DNA from: SCN-70-22 sp046327755 | GTDB lineage: Bacteria > Gemmatimonadota > Gemmatimonadetes > Gemmatimonadales > Gemmatimonadaceae | Direction of reading: 5' to 3' | Length of the DNA: 64,000 bases | Assembly: GCA_046327755.1 (NCBI GenBank) | Contig: JAXLXW010000008.1 | Coordinates: 124,001-188,000, forward strand | Shown: one piece after another, positions 28,022-36,693 of the stretch | Numbering within the stretch: the stretch's first letter is position 1 | Layout: every line of letters begins with the position of its first letter | Translations under genes and position numbers: made by a program | The notes under the pieces: model-generated | What the model was told of the DNA's origin: nothing | What the model saw: the letters and a program-made list of their open reading frames with translations, nothing else | Database searches by the model: none

Positions 28022-28429
28022 TCATTCGACGGGCACCATCACCAGCGCTTCGCCGTCGATGACCACGTCGCCGTCCTGGTTTCGGCACGTCGTCGCCAGC
28101 CGCGCGCGACGCTTCCCTTCGTTCCATTCCAGCACTTCCACGCGCGCCGTCACCGTGTCGCCGATGCGCACCGGGCGCGTGAACTTGAGGGACTGCGTGA
28201 GGTAGATCGTCCCGGGGCCCGGCAGCTTCATGGCGATGCACGCGGAGATGAAGCCGGCGGAGAGGATGCCGTGCGCGATGCGTCCGCCGAACCGCGACTT
28301 CGACGCCTCGACCTCGTTCACGTGCGCCGGGTTGAAGTCGCCGGTGATGCCGGCGAAGAGCACGACGTCGCTCTCCGTCACCGTCTTGCTGAATTCCGCG
28401 TGTTGCCCAACCGCGATCGGGGTCACCAT
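28022..28429 (-). CDS. MaoC-family (R)-specific enoyl-CoA hydratase
   Basis: A 135-residue single hot-dog-fold protein. The hydratase 2 motif is present: SDVVLFAGITGDFNPAHVNE with the catalytic Asp and His, followed by RIAHGILSAGFISACIAMKLPGPGTIYL. This is the PhaJ-like arrangement that hydrates trans-2-enoyl-CoA to (R)-3-hydroxyacyl-CoA. The ATG lies 2 nt after the symporter stop, so it is the last gene of the coupled six-gene unit headed by the LacI regulator. Confidence 0.85.
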   Translation of the reverse strand: MVTPIAVGQHAEFSKTVTESDVVLFAGITGDFNPAHVNEVEASKSRFGGRIAHGILSAGFISACIAMKLPGPGTIYLTQSLKFTRPVRIGDTVTARVEVLEWNEGKRRARLATTCRNQDGDVVIDGEALVMVPVE

Positions 28430-28431
28430 GG

Positions 28432-29949
28432 TCAGATCTCCATGACGAATCGGATGTCGTCGTCGAGCGTGGCGTCGGCGGTGTGGCGCGTGAGCCATGA
28501 GACGACGAAGAAGACGAGCAGCGAACTCACCAGCGCGAGCGCCGTCGCGGTGACGCCGGCGGGGAAGGTGAAGACCTTCAGGAAGGCGAGCGTCTCGAAC
28601 ACCAGCGTCACCACGAGTCCCGTCGCGATCGAGGCGATCGCGCCCGCACGTGTGGCGCCGGTCCAATTGAGCCCAATGGCGAGCGCCGGGACGAGCGTCG
28701 ACGCAAACAATCCCCAGCCGAAGATGCCGAGGAAGGCGACGAGCGTGCCGGAGAGTCCTGCCACCACCGTGGCGACGAGCGAGAGGACGACGGTCCAGAT
28801 GCGCCCCCAGCGCAGTTCGTTCTTCACGGTGAAGCCGAGGGCCAACGGCAGGTCGTGCGTCAATGCCGCGGCGCCGACGCTCATGAACGAGTTCACGGTG
28901 CTCATGATCGCCGCCGCCACACCGGAAAAGACGATGGCCGACAGGAGCAGCGGCGTGAACCGGAGCAGGAACGCGGGCGTCGCGTCGTCCGCACGCGTCA
29001 GGGGCGGCAACTCGCCACGCACCACGAGCGACTTCACCGCCAGTCCGACACCGATGAAGAGGAGCTGCGTGACCACGATGGCCACGCTCATGATCATGGG
29101 ATACCACTTCAGCTTCCGGGGATCGCGCAGCATGTAGAACTTGTGCACGACATGCGGCTGTCCTAACGAGCCGATCCCGAAGACGAAGAAGAAGGAGAGC
29201 GCGGCGAGCGGGGTGAGCTTTCCCCACGGCGCCAGGAACGGTGCGTCGGCCGGGAGGATCGTCGCCGCGAATCCTCCCTCGCCCCCCCCGACCTTCAGTG
29301 TGTAGAAGAAGACGAGGACCGACGCGATCGCCATCACGCCCCCCTGGAAGAGGTCCGTGTAGACGCCTGCGAGGATCCCGCCGGACACCGAGTACGCGAG
29401 CGTGATCGCCATCCCGATCCACAACCCCGCCGTGAGCCCGGTGCCGAAGATGGAGTCGATCACCAGGCCGAGCGCCAGGATGTTGGTGGCCATGTAACCG
29501 GTGATGGCCACCAGGATCGCCACGGCCGATAGACCGCGCGCCGCGCGCGACTGGAAGCGCACGGAGATCGCATCGGGGACGGTCATCAGCCCGCGCAGTT
29601 CCCCGAGCAGGCGCAGGCGCTTGGCCATCGTCCACGCGCCTAACGTGCCGGTCACGCCGATCGGCAGGATGATGAAGACGGCCCCGAGGCCGACGTTGTA
29701 CAGCAACCCCGGCCCCCCGATGAAGGCGAATCCGGAAAGCGTGGCCGCCATCGCCGCGATCGCCATCGTCCACAAGCCGATGCCCTGCCCCGCCACGAAG
29801 AAGTCGCTCGCGCTCTTCGTCTGCCGCGTGGCCCACACGCCGATCGAGGCGACGATGACGAAGTACGCCAGCGCCACGGCGATGATGACGGGCTGCGCCA
29901 ACGGTGGGAGCGCGCCGGCCTGCAGCAGGAACAACGGCGGCGCGATCAT
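28432..29949 (-). CDS. Sodium:solute symporter, ActP/PutP-like
   Basis: A 505-residue inner-membrane symporter with about 13 helices. The family signature is seen in WATRQTKSASDFFVAGQGIGLWTMAIAAMAATLSGFAFIGGPG at residues 40-82 and in SGVAAAIMSTVNSFMSVGAAALTHDLP near residue 350, where the sodium-site Ser/Thr residues usually lie. Acetate- and other monocarboxylate transporters fall in this branch, which suits its position between CoA ligase and MaoC hydratase genes. Its ATG overlaps the stop of the 4-TM protein gene (ATGA). Confidence 0.85.
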   Translation of the reverse strand: MIAPPLFLLQAGALPPLAQPVIIAVALAYFVIVASIGVWATRQTKSASDFFVAGQGIGLWTMAIAAMAATLSGFAFIGGPGLLYNVGLGAVFIILPIGVTGTLGAWTMAKRLRLLGELRGLMTVPDAISVRFQSRAARGLSAVAILVAITGYMATNILALGLVIDSIFGTGLTAGLWIGMAITLAYSVSGGILAGVYTDLFQGGVMAIASVLVFFYTLKVGGGEGGFAATILPADAPFLAPWGKLTPLAALSFFFVFGIGSLGQPHVVHKFYMLRDPRKLKWYPMIMSVAIVVTQLLFIGVGLAVKSLVVRGELPPLTRADDATPAFLLRFTPLLLSAIVFSGVAAAIMSTVNSFMSVGAAALTHDLPLALGFTVKNELRWGRIWTVVLSLVATVVAGLSGTLVAFLGIFGWGLFASTLVPALAIGLNWTGATRAGAIASIATGLVVTLVFETLAFLKVFTFPAGVTATALALVSSLLVFFVVSWLTRHTADATLDDDIRFVMEI

Positions 29950-30422
29950 GGGTGCCCCTTCCCATCGTGCTTCCCGCCGTGCTTCGCGGCGTGCGCCGCT
30001 CCCATGGCCCGCACGCGCGCGAGGTCATCCTCGCTCAATGTCATGACATCGAACGTCAGGGCGTAGGCGAGCGGGAGGACGAACAGCGGGAGGAGTCCGA
30101 TCCCGTAGAGCACGATGGCCGCGCGCAACGGCAATCCCATCACCGTGCGCGCCCCGGCGACTTCGGGAGGGAGGACGAGCGCGGCGGCGAATCCACCGAT
30201 GATGACGACGAAGGTGAACGCCAGCGGGATTGCCAGGCGCCCGACACCGCCCTTGCCCCGCGAGACCCCGAGCGCCATCAACGAAACCACCATGAGGGCG
30301 ATCCCCAGCACCATGCACCAGACGCCCCAGCGCGTCCCGCCTTCCAGGAAGGCCGAGACATACGCGAGGGCGATACTGACGGTGCCGACGGCGGTCATCG
30401 CAATCGCCGAGCGCTTGGTCAT
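29946..30422 (-). CDS. Small 4-TM membrane protein linked to the symporter
   Basis: A 158-residue membrane protein of unrecognised family. Hydrophobic helices lie at about residues 7-27, 31-52, 66-88 and 97-122, followed by a cytoplasmic tail rich in His, Lys and Gly (AAKHGGKHDGKGHP). It overlaps the upstream CoA ligase by 4 nt and the downstream symporter by 4 nt. Position and size suggest an accessory subunit of the symporter, similar in role to the small partner proteins encoded with other SSS transporters. Confidence 0.6.
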   Translation of the reverse strand: MTKRSAIAMTAVGTVSIALAYVSAFLEGGTRWGVWCMVLGIALMVVSLMALGVSRGKGGVGRLAIPLAFTFVVIIGGFAAALVLPPEVAGARTVMGLPLRAAIVLYGIGLLPLFVLPLAYALTFDVMTLSEDDLARVRAMGAAHAAKHGGKHDGKGHP

Positions 30423-32257
30423 GCCACCTCCGAATAGAGGGAGTCGAGCAGCGCGCGATACCGGTCGGTCACGGTGGCACGGCGTACCTTCAACGTGGCC
30501 GTCAGTTCGTCGGCTTCCACGGAGAGGTCGTGCGGAAGGATCGCGAAGCGGCGCACCTGTTCGGGACGCGAGACCGCGGCATTGGCGCGCGCGACCTCCT
30601 CGTGAACGGCCGCGACCAGTGCCGGGTGAGCCACCAGCTCGCGGCGTGTCGCGACGAGGCCGCGCGCACGCTGCCACTGCTCCACCAACGTCCAGCGCAG
30701 CGCGAACAACGCGACGAGGTATGGACGTCCTTCGCCGTAGACCACGGCGTGCGCGATCAGGTCGCCGGCGACCAGCCGCGTCTCCAGTGCGAGCGGCGCC
30801 ACCTTCTTCCCATTCGAAAGCGCGATCAGTTCCTTGATGCGCCCGGTGATCCGGAGGAAGCCATCAGCGTCGAGCAGTCCGAGGTCTCCCGTGCGCAACC
30901 ACTCACCGTCATCAGTGAACGCCGCGCGCGACTCCTCCGGCCGCCGGTGATAGCCGGCGAAGGTGAGGGCGGAGCGTTGCAGCTGTACCTCCCCGTCGTC
31001 GGCGATGCGAATCGTCGTGCCAGGCATCGCCACGCCCACGGAATCGTGACGGTAGCGCGCCGGTCGGTTGAAGGCGGCGCAGAGGTGCTCGGTCTGCCCG
31101 TACGCCCCCAGGACCGTCACGCCACAGGCATCGAGGTACTCGGCCACCTCGAGCGGCAGTGCGGCCCCGCCGGATGTCGCGAGGCGAAGGCGAGTGCCGA
31201 AGGAGCGCGCCAGCACGGGCGTGATCGCCGTGACGTCTTCGCGCCATTGCGACTCCAATGCGACCGGCACAGGCTCTCCCGCCAGGCGCAATCTGGCACG
31301 CGCGCGCCCGGCCGCCACCGCGCGATCCCAGCGCTCCCCCTCCGCCGGCGCGAGGGCGCCCCGCGCGGACAGCAGCCCTTCGTACACTTTCTCGAAGAAG
31401 CGCGGCATCCCGCCGAAGAGCGTCGGCTGCACCGCGCGCTGCGCGTCCCACAGCGTGGACACGTCGGAGACGAGCGTCGCCGGCATCCCGCACAGGATGC
31501 GCGTGTACAGCCCGAACAGCCGTTCGCCCGCGTGACAGTACGGCAGGAAGGAGAGCGACGAATCGTCCGCCGTGAGCGCCAGCGTGTCGCGCACCGAGCG
31601 TGCCGATTCCACCACGCACCGATGCGACAGGCGCGCCCCCTTCGGTTCCCCGGTCGACCCCGACGTGTAGATCAACATCGCGACGTCGTCGCCCGTGACC
31701 GCCGCGGCGCGGCGGCGCACCTCCGACGTCGCGACCGACTCCGCCAGCCGCAACTGGTGCCCGAAGGCGAGGAACTGCTCCCACGATTCCTCGTGCACGG
31801 CGCCATCGTCGTCGCGCAGGCACTCGGCGGGGACGTCGGCGATCACCAGGATCGTGCGCTCCCACCCCCGCGTCGCCTCGCGCACCTTGTCCAGCTGGTC
31901 CTTCGAGTCGACCACCAGCGTCACCACGCCCGCGTCGAGCAGCAACTCGCGCAGCTGTGCCGCCGACGCGGTGGGGTACACGCCAACGGTGACCATCCCC
32001 GCCATGGCTCCGCCAATCTCCGCGACTGGCCAGAGCAGCCGGTTGGCCGCCAGGATGCCGAGCGACGTCCCGACGTCGTCGCCAGCCGCAACGAGCGCCG
32101 TGGCGAGGTCCAGCGACCGGGCGTGCCATTGCCCCCAACTCATGGCGTGGACCGTGGTCCCCGTGACGCCATCCCACTCATCCAGCGCCAGCGCATCGCC
32201 GCTCAGGGCCACACGCTCGACGAACAGGGTGGGAATGGTCGGAGGGACGAACTTCAC
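30419..32257 (-). CDS. Long-chain-type acyl-CoA synthetase (AMP-forming)
   Basis: A 612-residue ANL ligase of the FadD15/LACS type. The GTG at 32257 is chosen because it overlaps the KAS III-like stop as GTGA. Motifs: MLIYTSGSTGEPKGARLSH P-loop, LPYCHAGERLFGLYT, the long linker FGGMPRFFEKVYEGLL typical of long-chain ligases, VLGAYGQTE, and the hinge GEWLRTGDLGLLDADGFLRITGRIKELIALSNGKKVAP. It should form acyl-CoA from a long or bulky acid imported by the symporter. It is the third gene of the LacI-headed unit. Confidence 0.87.
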   Translation of the reverse strand: MKFVPPTIPTLFVERVALSGDALALDEWDGVTGTTVHAMSWGQWHARSLDLATALVAAGDDVGTSLGILAANRLLWPVAEIGGAMAGMVTVGVYPTASAAQLRELLLDAGVVTLVVDSKDQLDKVREATRGWERTILVIADVPAECLRDDDGAVHEESWEQFLAFGHQLRLAESVATSEVRRRAAAVTGDDVAMLIYTSGSTGEPKGARLSHRCVVESARSVRDTLALTADDSSLSFLPYCHAGERLFGLYTRILCGMPATLVSDVSTLWDAQRAVQPTLFGGMPRFFEKVYEGLLSARGALAPAEGERWDRAVAAGRARARLRLAGEPVPVALESQWREDVTAITPVLARSFGTRLRLATSGGAALPLEVAEYLDACGVTVLGAYGQTEHLCAAFNRPARYRHDSVGVAMPGTTIRIADDGEVQLQRSALTFAGYHRRPEESRAAFTDDGEWLRTGDLGLLDADGFLRITGRIKELIALSNGKKVAPLALETRLVAGDLIAHAVVYGEGRPYLVALFALRWTLVEQWQRARGLVATRRELVAHPALVAAVHEEVARANAAVSRPEQVRRFAILPHDLSVEADELTATLKVRRATVTDRYRALLDSLYSEVA

Positions 32258-33348
32258 GGAATCACCGTCGCGGTGGACTCGCCGCCGTTCGCCTGCGAGT
32301 CGTTGGCCGAGCGATCGTACCACTCGAGCGCCACGCACCCCATCGCCAGCCCGGCCCCGGACCCCGTCATGACGACCAGGTCACCGTGCCTGAGCCGCCC
32401 GGCGCGCCGCGCATCGTCGAGCGCCATGGGGAGGCACGCCGCCCCGGTGTACCCCCACTTCTCCATCACCGTGTGGGCCTTGGCCATCGGCTCGCCTAAC
32501 GTCTGCATCACCGCCACGATCGTCGAACGATTCACCTGCGTCCACAACCACAGGTCGACATCGGCAACGGCGTACCCGGCACGATCGAGCACCGATCGCA
32601 CGATGCGTGGCCATCCCTCCTCGTTCACTTCCTTCGGGTACTTCTCGACGAAGCGAAGCTTGTTGCGATATCCCGTCTTGAGCACATCCTCGGTGATCGG
32701 TTCCGCCGTCCCACCGGCGAAGACCCCCATCCCCTCGCAGTAGCGACCGTCGGCAAAGAGCTCGCTGGCGAGCACGCCCGGGCGGTCGCCCAGCTCGACC
32801 ACCGTGGCGCCCGCACCGTCGGCGAAGATCGTCGCCGTCTTCTTGTCGTGCAGGTCGAGGAACTTCGTCATCGCGTACGCCGCCACGACCAGGATGCGCG
32901 TGTAGCGCTCGTCGGCGCGGATGAACTTCGCCGCGACATCGAGCGCGGTGACGAAGCCCGCGCAGCCGCAGTTCACGTCGAACGTCCCGGCGCGCCGCAT
33001 GCCCAGACGTCCATGCAGCACAGAGGACGTGGCGGGCGAGATGTACTCCGGCGTGTCCGTCGCCACGATCAGGAGGTCGATGTCGTCCACGCCCAATCCC
33101 GCCGACGCCAACGCCGCACGCGCCGCCGGTTCACACAGGTCGACCGTCGACTCGTCGGGGGCAGTGAAGCGCCGTTCGCGGATGCCTAACGTCTCCGACA
33201 CGAACGGCTCGACCGACGTCCCGAGCACGCGCTCGAGATCGGCGTTGGTCACGACGCGCGAGGGGACAAAGCTCCCCGTCCCGGTGATGATGGCGTGCCT
33301 GACGACGTGGCCCGTCGGAGCTGGCGCGGAGACGCGCGGCGCGCTCAT
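32254..33348 (-). CDS. 3-oxoacyl-ACP synthase III-like protein lacking canonical His and Asn
   Basis: A 364-residue thiolase-fold protein of the KAS III (FabH) family. The nucleophile region FDVNCGCAGF is kept, with Cys129 aligning to the FabH active cysteine. Aligned by eye, the His of the PHQAN motif is Thr270 (LWTQVN) and the Asn of HGNTSAAS is Tyr300 (WGYTGAAC), so two of three catalytic residues are replaced. Such an enzyme may transfer acyl groups or condense by another mechanism rather than perform malonyl-ACP decarboxylation. It overlaps the LacI gene and the CoA ligase gene by 4 nt each. Confidence 0.8.
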   Translation of the reverse strand: MSAPRVSAPAPTGHVVRHAIITGTGSFVPSRVVTNADLERVLGTSVEPFVSETLGIRERRFTAPDESTVDLCEPAARAALASAGLGVDDIDLLIVATDTPEYISPATSSVLHGRLGMRRAGTFDVNCGCAGFVTALDVAAKFIRADERYTRILVVAAYAMTKFLDLHDKKTATIFADGAGATVVELGDRPGVLASELFADGRYCEGMGVFAGGTAEPITEDVLKTGYRNKLRFVEKYPKEVNEEGWPRIVRSVLDRAGYAVADVDLWLWTQVNRSTIVAVMQTLGEPMAKAHTVMEKWGYTGAACLPMALDDARRAGRLRHGDLVVMTGSGAGLAMGCVALEWYDRSANDSQANGGESTATVIP

Positions 33349-34400
33349 GCGGCCTCCGGGGTCGCGGCGGTCGTCCCGCGGATCACCAGTCGTACCGGCA
33401 GCGGGCGCCCCGTGCGCGACGCAACGCTCGCATCACCCGCGGGGGCGTCACCCCGCTGCTCGGCCAGCTGTCGGATGAGGAGTCGGGCCGCGCGCGCCCC
33501 GAGTTCACGCGCCGGGACTGCGATCGTCGTGAGTTCGGGGGTCACCAACGTCGCCAGCTCGATGTCGTCGCACCCCACGATCGACAGCTCGCGCGGGACC
33601 GCGACCTTGGCCATCGCGCACCCCTTGAGCGCGCCGAGCGCGACGAGGTCGTTGGCGCAGAAGACTGCCGTTGGGCGCGTGCGCAGCGCGAGCAGGGCGC
33701 GCATCGCCTGCAGCCCGCCGGCCACGGTTGGCGGCACGCGCCGCCAGGCATCCGACTCGATCGAGACGCCCGCCGATCGTAGCGCCCGCACAAAGCCACG
33801 CTCGCGGAGTCGGAACGTCGACGCCTCGATGGCCGGCCCGATGTACGCGAGTCGCCGATGGCCGAGCGACAGGAGGTGGCGTGCTGCCAGATCGCCCGCC
33901 TGCTCGGCGTCACTGACGACGGCGGGATACGCGTCGAGCGACTCATCCACCAGGACCACGTTCATCCCGGCCAGCGACGACGAAGAGAGCGCTGCCGCTC
34001 CCACGGCGTCGAGTATGACGCCGTCGATCTGTCGCGAGCTCAACGCCTCGAGGTGCCGCTCGGCCGGCGTCTCGCCGGTCTCGCAGAGGAAGACGGCGTA
34101 GCCTTCCCGCGATGCGACCTTCTCGGCGCCGCTGACGACCGCCGCAAAGAACGGGTTGGCGAGGTCGGGGACGACAACGCCCAGGGCGAAGGAGCGCCTC
34201 CGCACGAGTCCCTGCGCGAGGACGTTGGGGCGGTAGCCAAGCTCTTCGGCGGCGCGAATGACGCGCGCGCGCGTGTCGGCGGAGACGCGGGCCTTCGGGT
34301 TACCCGAGAGGACCAGCGAGACCGTCGGTTGCGAGACTCCGGCGCGCGCAGCGACGTCGTGTGCGGTGGCGCGTGAGGCGGGTTTGGGCGGAGTATTCAC
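33345..34400 (-). CDS. LacI-family transcriptional repressor
   Basis: A 351-residue regulator. The N-terminal helix-turn-helix is complete (TAHDVAARAGVSQPTVSLVLSGN) with the hinge YRPNVLAQGLVRRRS, followed by the periplasmic-binding-protein-like effector domain (LGVVVPDLANPFFAAVVSGAE, GVILDAVG, VFCANDLVALGALK). It starts with GTG and is the first gene of a six-gene coupled unit; a perfect AT-rich palindrome 8 bp before the start is a likely operator, so autoregulation of the operon is expected. The effector may be the transported acid or its CoA ester. Confidence 0.9.
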   Translation of the reverse strand: MNTPPKPASRATAHDVAARAGVSQPTVSLVLSGNPKARVSADTRARVIRAAEELGYRPNVLAQGLVRRRSFALGVVVPDLANPFFAAVVSGAEKVASREGYAVFLCETGETPAERHLEALSSRQIDGVILDAVGAAALSSSSLAGMNVVLVDESLDAYPAVVSDAEQAGDLAARHLLSLGHRRLAYIGPAIEASTFRLRERGFVRALRSAGVSIESDAWRRVPPTVAGGLQAMRALLALRTRPTAVFCANDLVALGALKGCAMAKVAVPRELSIVGCDDIELATLVTPELTTIAVPARELGARAARLLIRQLAEQRGDAPAGDASVASRTGRPLPVRLVIRGTTAATPEAA

Positions 34401-34408
34401 GGCGCGCT

Positions 34409-34418
34409 AATACGTATT
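34409..34418. promoter_or_regulatory. Candidate LacI-family operator
   Basis: AATACGTATT is a perfect 10-bp palindrome centred on CG, the form of many LacI-family operators, in an otherwise GC-rich surrounding. It lies 8 bp upstream of the GTG start of the LacI gene and overlaps the region where the -10 element would be. Confidence 0.55.
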
Positions 34419-34431
34419 GGCAGGCGCCGCT

Positions 34432-34437
34432 TGTCAA
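34432..34437 (-). promoter_or_regulatory. Candidate -35 element of the LacI operon
   Basis: TTGACA on the minus strand, a consensus -35 hexamer. The sequence TATTAG follows at 19 bp, inside and beside the AATACGTATT palindrome, as a possible -10. Repressor binding to the palindrome would block this promoter. Confidence 0.45.
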
Positions 34438-34703
34438 GGACTTGTCGTGAATCCTGTCCGACTCCGTCAAAAGTGGGTCAATCCCTCGAGAGTGGCCGGC
34501 CAACGCGAGTCGCCTGCCAGATAAGCAGTTCGACGCACGAGCTCACATCGTTTCGAGGTGCAGGGGGCTCTGACCTCAGGGAGATTCTTGGGCGCGTGAA
34601 CACACTCTCGCCGCGACGATACTCGAGCGATGCTGGCGGCTCTATAGCGACAGTAGAGAACAATCGCGGCGACACCAACAGCGCTGCGCTTGGAGCTATG
34701 TCC

Positions 34704-35516
34704 TCAGGCAGCCGCCCGCGAGCTGTCGGCGCGCCGTCCCCCCGCCGAGCGCCAAGCTCGCCAGCCAAGCAGGGCGGCGAACACGATCCCGAAGATCGCC
34801 GGCTCCGTGACGTCCTTCTTTACCGACATCCAGTAGTGCACCAGGCCCAAAACCGCGCTTACGTAAACCAGACGGTGCAGCGCGGTCCATCGGCGATTGC
34901 CGAGGCGCCGAATCCACCCCTTGGTCGAGGTCACGGCCAGCGGGATCATGAGGGCGAGCGCCGTCATCCCGATGGTGATGTAGAGGCGCTTCGCGACGTC
35001 CTCGACCATGTCGCTCCACGTCAGTTCGACGTCGAGGACGCCGTAGGCGACGAGGTGGGTGCAAGCGTAGAAGAAGGCGAGGAGTCCGAGGGTGCGCCGG
35101 TATCGGATGAGCCATCCCGACTTCAGGAGCCGCACGGCTGGGGTCACCGCGAGCGAGAGGGCGAGGAATCGCAGCGCCCACTTCCCGGTGAAGTGCTCGG
35201 CTTCCTTGATGGGGTTGGAGCCCAGGTACCGCGTCCCCTGGAAGAAGTCGCTCGCGATCGCGGCGGCTACGTAAAGGAAGGGGAGCGCGGAGACGACGAG
35301 GACCGCCGAGTGGAGCCAGCGCGGCGGAATGGTACTGAGCGGGCGATTTCGGTTTGGTGGGGAGGGGGCACGAGCGGTAGCGTGGTTTTCGGGGGGGGCC
35401 CCCCGCGTCGCCTCACCCGCGCGCTCAACGATTGCCCCGGCGACTCCAGCCGCCCGCGCCACACCCCCATTCTCCGCATCCCGCGCCGCCGCCTTCATCG
35501 CGCCCTCGCTCGCCAC
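34704..35516 (-). CDS. msrQ: MsrQ-like heme-binding membrane subunit of methionine sulfoxide reductase
   Basis: A ferric-reductase-like transmembrane protein that passes electrons to periplasmic MsrP. After a long Ala/Arg/Pro-rich N-terminal extension (about 65 residues, perhaps starting too early) come six helices. Heme-ligand histidines are expected in EAEHFTGKWALRF, YACTHLVAYG and WTALHRLVYVSAVLGLVHYW, which match the MsrQ family. It lies 24 nt behind msrP on the same strand, so the two form the MsrPQ system, which repairs oxidised methionines in envelope proteins using quinone-derived electrons. Confidence 0.85.
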   Translation of the reverse strand: MASEGAMKAAARDAENGGVARAAGVAGAIVERAGEATRGAPPENHATARAPSPPNRNRPLSTIPPRWLHSAVLVVSALPFLYVAAAIASDFFQGTRYLGSNPIKEAEHFTGKWALRFLALSLAVTPAVRLLKSGWLIRYRRTLGLLAFFYACTHLVAYGVLDVELTWSDMVEDVAKRLYITIGMTALALMIPLAVTSTKGWIRRLGNRRWTALHRLVYVSAVLGLVHYWMSVKKDVTEPAIFGIVFAALLGWRAWRSAGGRRADSSRAAA

Positions 35517-35540
35517 TCGCTCGCCACTCGCTCCCCCCTA

Positions 35541-36500
35541 TCAGTAGAACTTCCGCAGGTCCATCCCGCTGTACATCGACGCCACCTGCTGCGCGTAGCC
35601 GTTGAACATCAGCGTCTCGCGCCGGCGGAACTCACCGATGCGCCGCTCCTTCGCCTGCGACCAGCGCGGATGATCGACCTCGGGGTTCACATTCGCGAAG
35701 AAGCCGTACTCACTCGCGTTGGCCTCGTTCCAGGCCGTCTTGGGCATCGTGTCCGTGAAGCGGATCTTCACGATCGACTTGCACCCCTTGAAGCCGTACT
35801 TCCATGGGGTCACGTGCCGCAGCGGCGCCCCGTTCTGGTTGGGGAGCATCTTCCCATAGACCCCGACGGCAAGGAGCGTCAGCGGGTTCATCGCCTCGTC
35901 CAGGCGCAACCCTTCCACGTAGGGCCACTCGAGCACCGGCGAACGCTGCCCCGGCATCTGCGCCGGATCGAGGAGCGTCGTGAACTCGACGTACTTCGCC
36001 GAGCCTAACGGCTGCATCCGCTTCACGAAGTCAGCCATCGGGAAGCCGAGCCATGGGATCACCATCGACCACGCCTCGACGCAGCGATGGCGGTAGATCC
36101 GCTCCTCCAGTTTGTGCGGCTTGAGGAAGTCCTCGAGGTTGTACGTCCCGGGCTTGGCCACGAGGCCCTCGACCTTCACGCTCCACGGCTTCGTCCGGAA
36201 CTTCGTCGCGTTCTCGGCGGGGTCGTCCTTGCTCGTCCCGAACTCGTAGAAGTTGTTGTACGACGTGACGTCGTCCCACGGGGTGAGCTCACCCTTGAGC
36301 TCCGTCCCGGCGATCGACGTCCCTTGCTGCGGCGTCCCCGACGGTTGTGCCCCCGCCCGACGCCCGGTCAGCATCGCCGCGGCGAGCCCGACCCCGGCCA
36401 ACCCCGCCTCCTTCAGGAACTGGCGCCGGTTCTCGTACTGCGATTCGCTCGTGATCTCCGATGAACGGATCGGATGCTCGGGCGTGACGCGGATCAACAT
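35541..36500 (-). CDS. msrP: MsrP, periplasmic molybdopterin methionine sulfoxide reductase
   Basis: A 319-residue catalytic subunit of the MsrPQ repair system. The ATG at 36500 is followed by a twin-arginine signal (YENRRQFLKEAGLAGVGLAAA), as needed for a protein exported with molybdopterin. The Mo-ligand cysteine stands in YRHRCVEAWSMVIPWLGFPM; WPYVEGLRLDEAMNPLTLLAVGVYG and HVTPWKYGFKGCKSIVKI match the family. Its GAGGGG-type ribosome site precedes the start. Two ACCGAAGT repeats lie about 60-100 bp upstream. Confidence 0.93.
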   Translation of the reverse strand: MLIRVTPEHPIRSSEITSESQYENRRQFLKEAGLAGVGLAAAMLTGRRAGAQPSGTPQQGTSIAGTELKGELTPWDDVTSYNNFYEFGTSKDDPAENATKFRTKPWSVKVEGLVAKPGTYNLEDFLKPHKLEERIYRHRCVEAWSMVIPWLGFPMADFVKRMQPLGSAKYVEFTTLLDPAQMPGQRSPVLEWPYVEGLRLDEAMNPLTLLAVGVYGKMLPNQNGAPLRHVTPWKYGFKGCKSIVKIRFTDTMPKTAWNEANASEYGFFANVNPEVDHPRWSQAKERRIGEFRRRETLMFNGYAQQVASMYSGMDLRKFY

Positions 36501-36534
36501 GGAAGGAGGGGAGGGGGTGAAGGGGCGAGCGCGT

Positions 36535-36602
36535 ACCCGGGATGTAGCACCAACCCGGGACTTCGGTTCCCCCGATATACGCCCACCCCCACACTTCGGT
36601 TC
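36535..36602 (-). promoter_or_regulatory. Repeat-rich upstream region of msrP
   Basis: On the minus strand GAACCGAAGT occurs twice (36593-36602 and 36560-36569), 33 bp or about three helical turns apart, with a -10-like TATATC between. Further on, ACCCGGGA is directly repeated at 36535-36542 and 36553-36560 (plus-strand coordinates). The ACCGAAGT core is shared with the inverted repeat in front of the TonB receptor gene at 59.2 kb. Confidence 0.4.
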
Positions 36603-36666
36603 ACTCACACGGATCAGGCAGACCCCCGACGTGACGAAGGGACGCGATGCCCATGCACCGCGCCCC

Positions 36667-36693
36667 CTCGTCCTCCCGTCTTCTCGACTTCTA
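36667..36693 (-). repeat. Purine-rich octamer repeat at an S9 peptidase stop codon
   Basis: On the minus strand the tract begins with the TAG stop of the S9 peptidase gene and continues AAGTCGAG, AAGACGGG, AGGACGAG: three 8-bp units of the post-stop repeat family. Confidence 0.6.

Larger units (their letters stand above)
34401..34703. other. Intergenic region between LacI operon and msrQ
   Basis: About 300 bp without a convincing gene. The left part holds the promoter and operator of the LacI operon. The rest has only a 10-bp palindrome TGGCCGGCCA at 34493-34502; I see no terminator with a clear T-tract for the msrQ transcript that ends at the right side. Confidence 0.5.

Noticed and set aside
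36535..36560. CCCGGG repeats as an attachment site
   Set aside because: Only 8 bp long, no integrase or mobile gene nearby.
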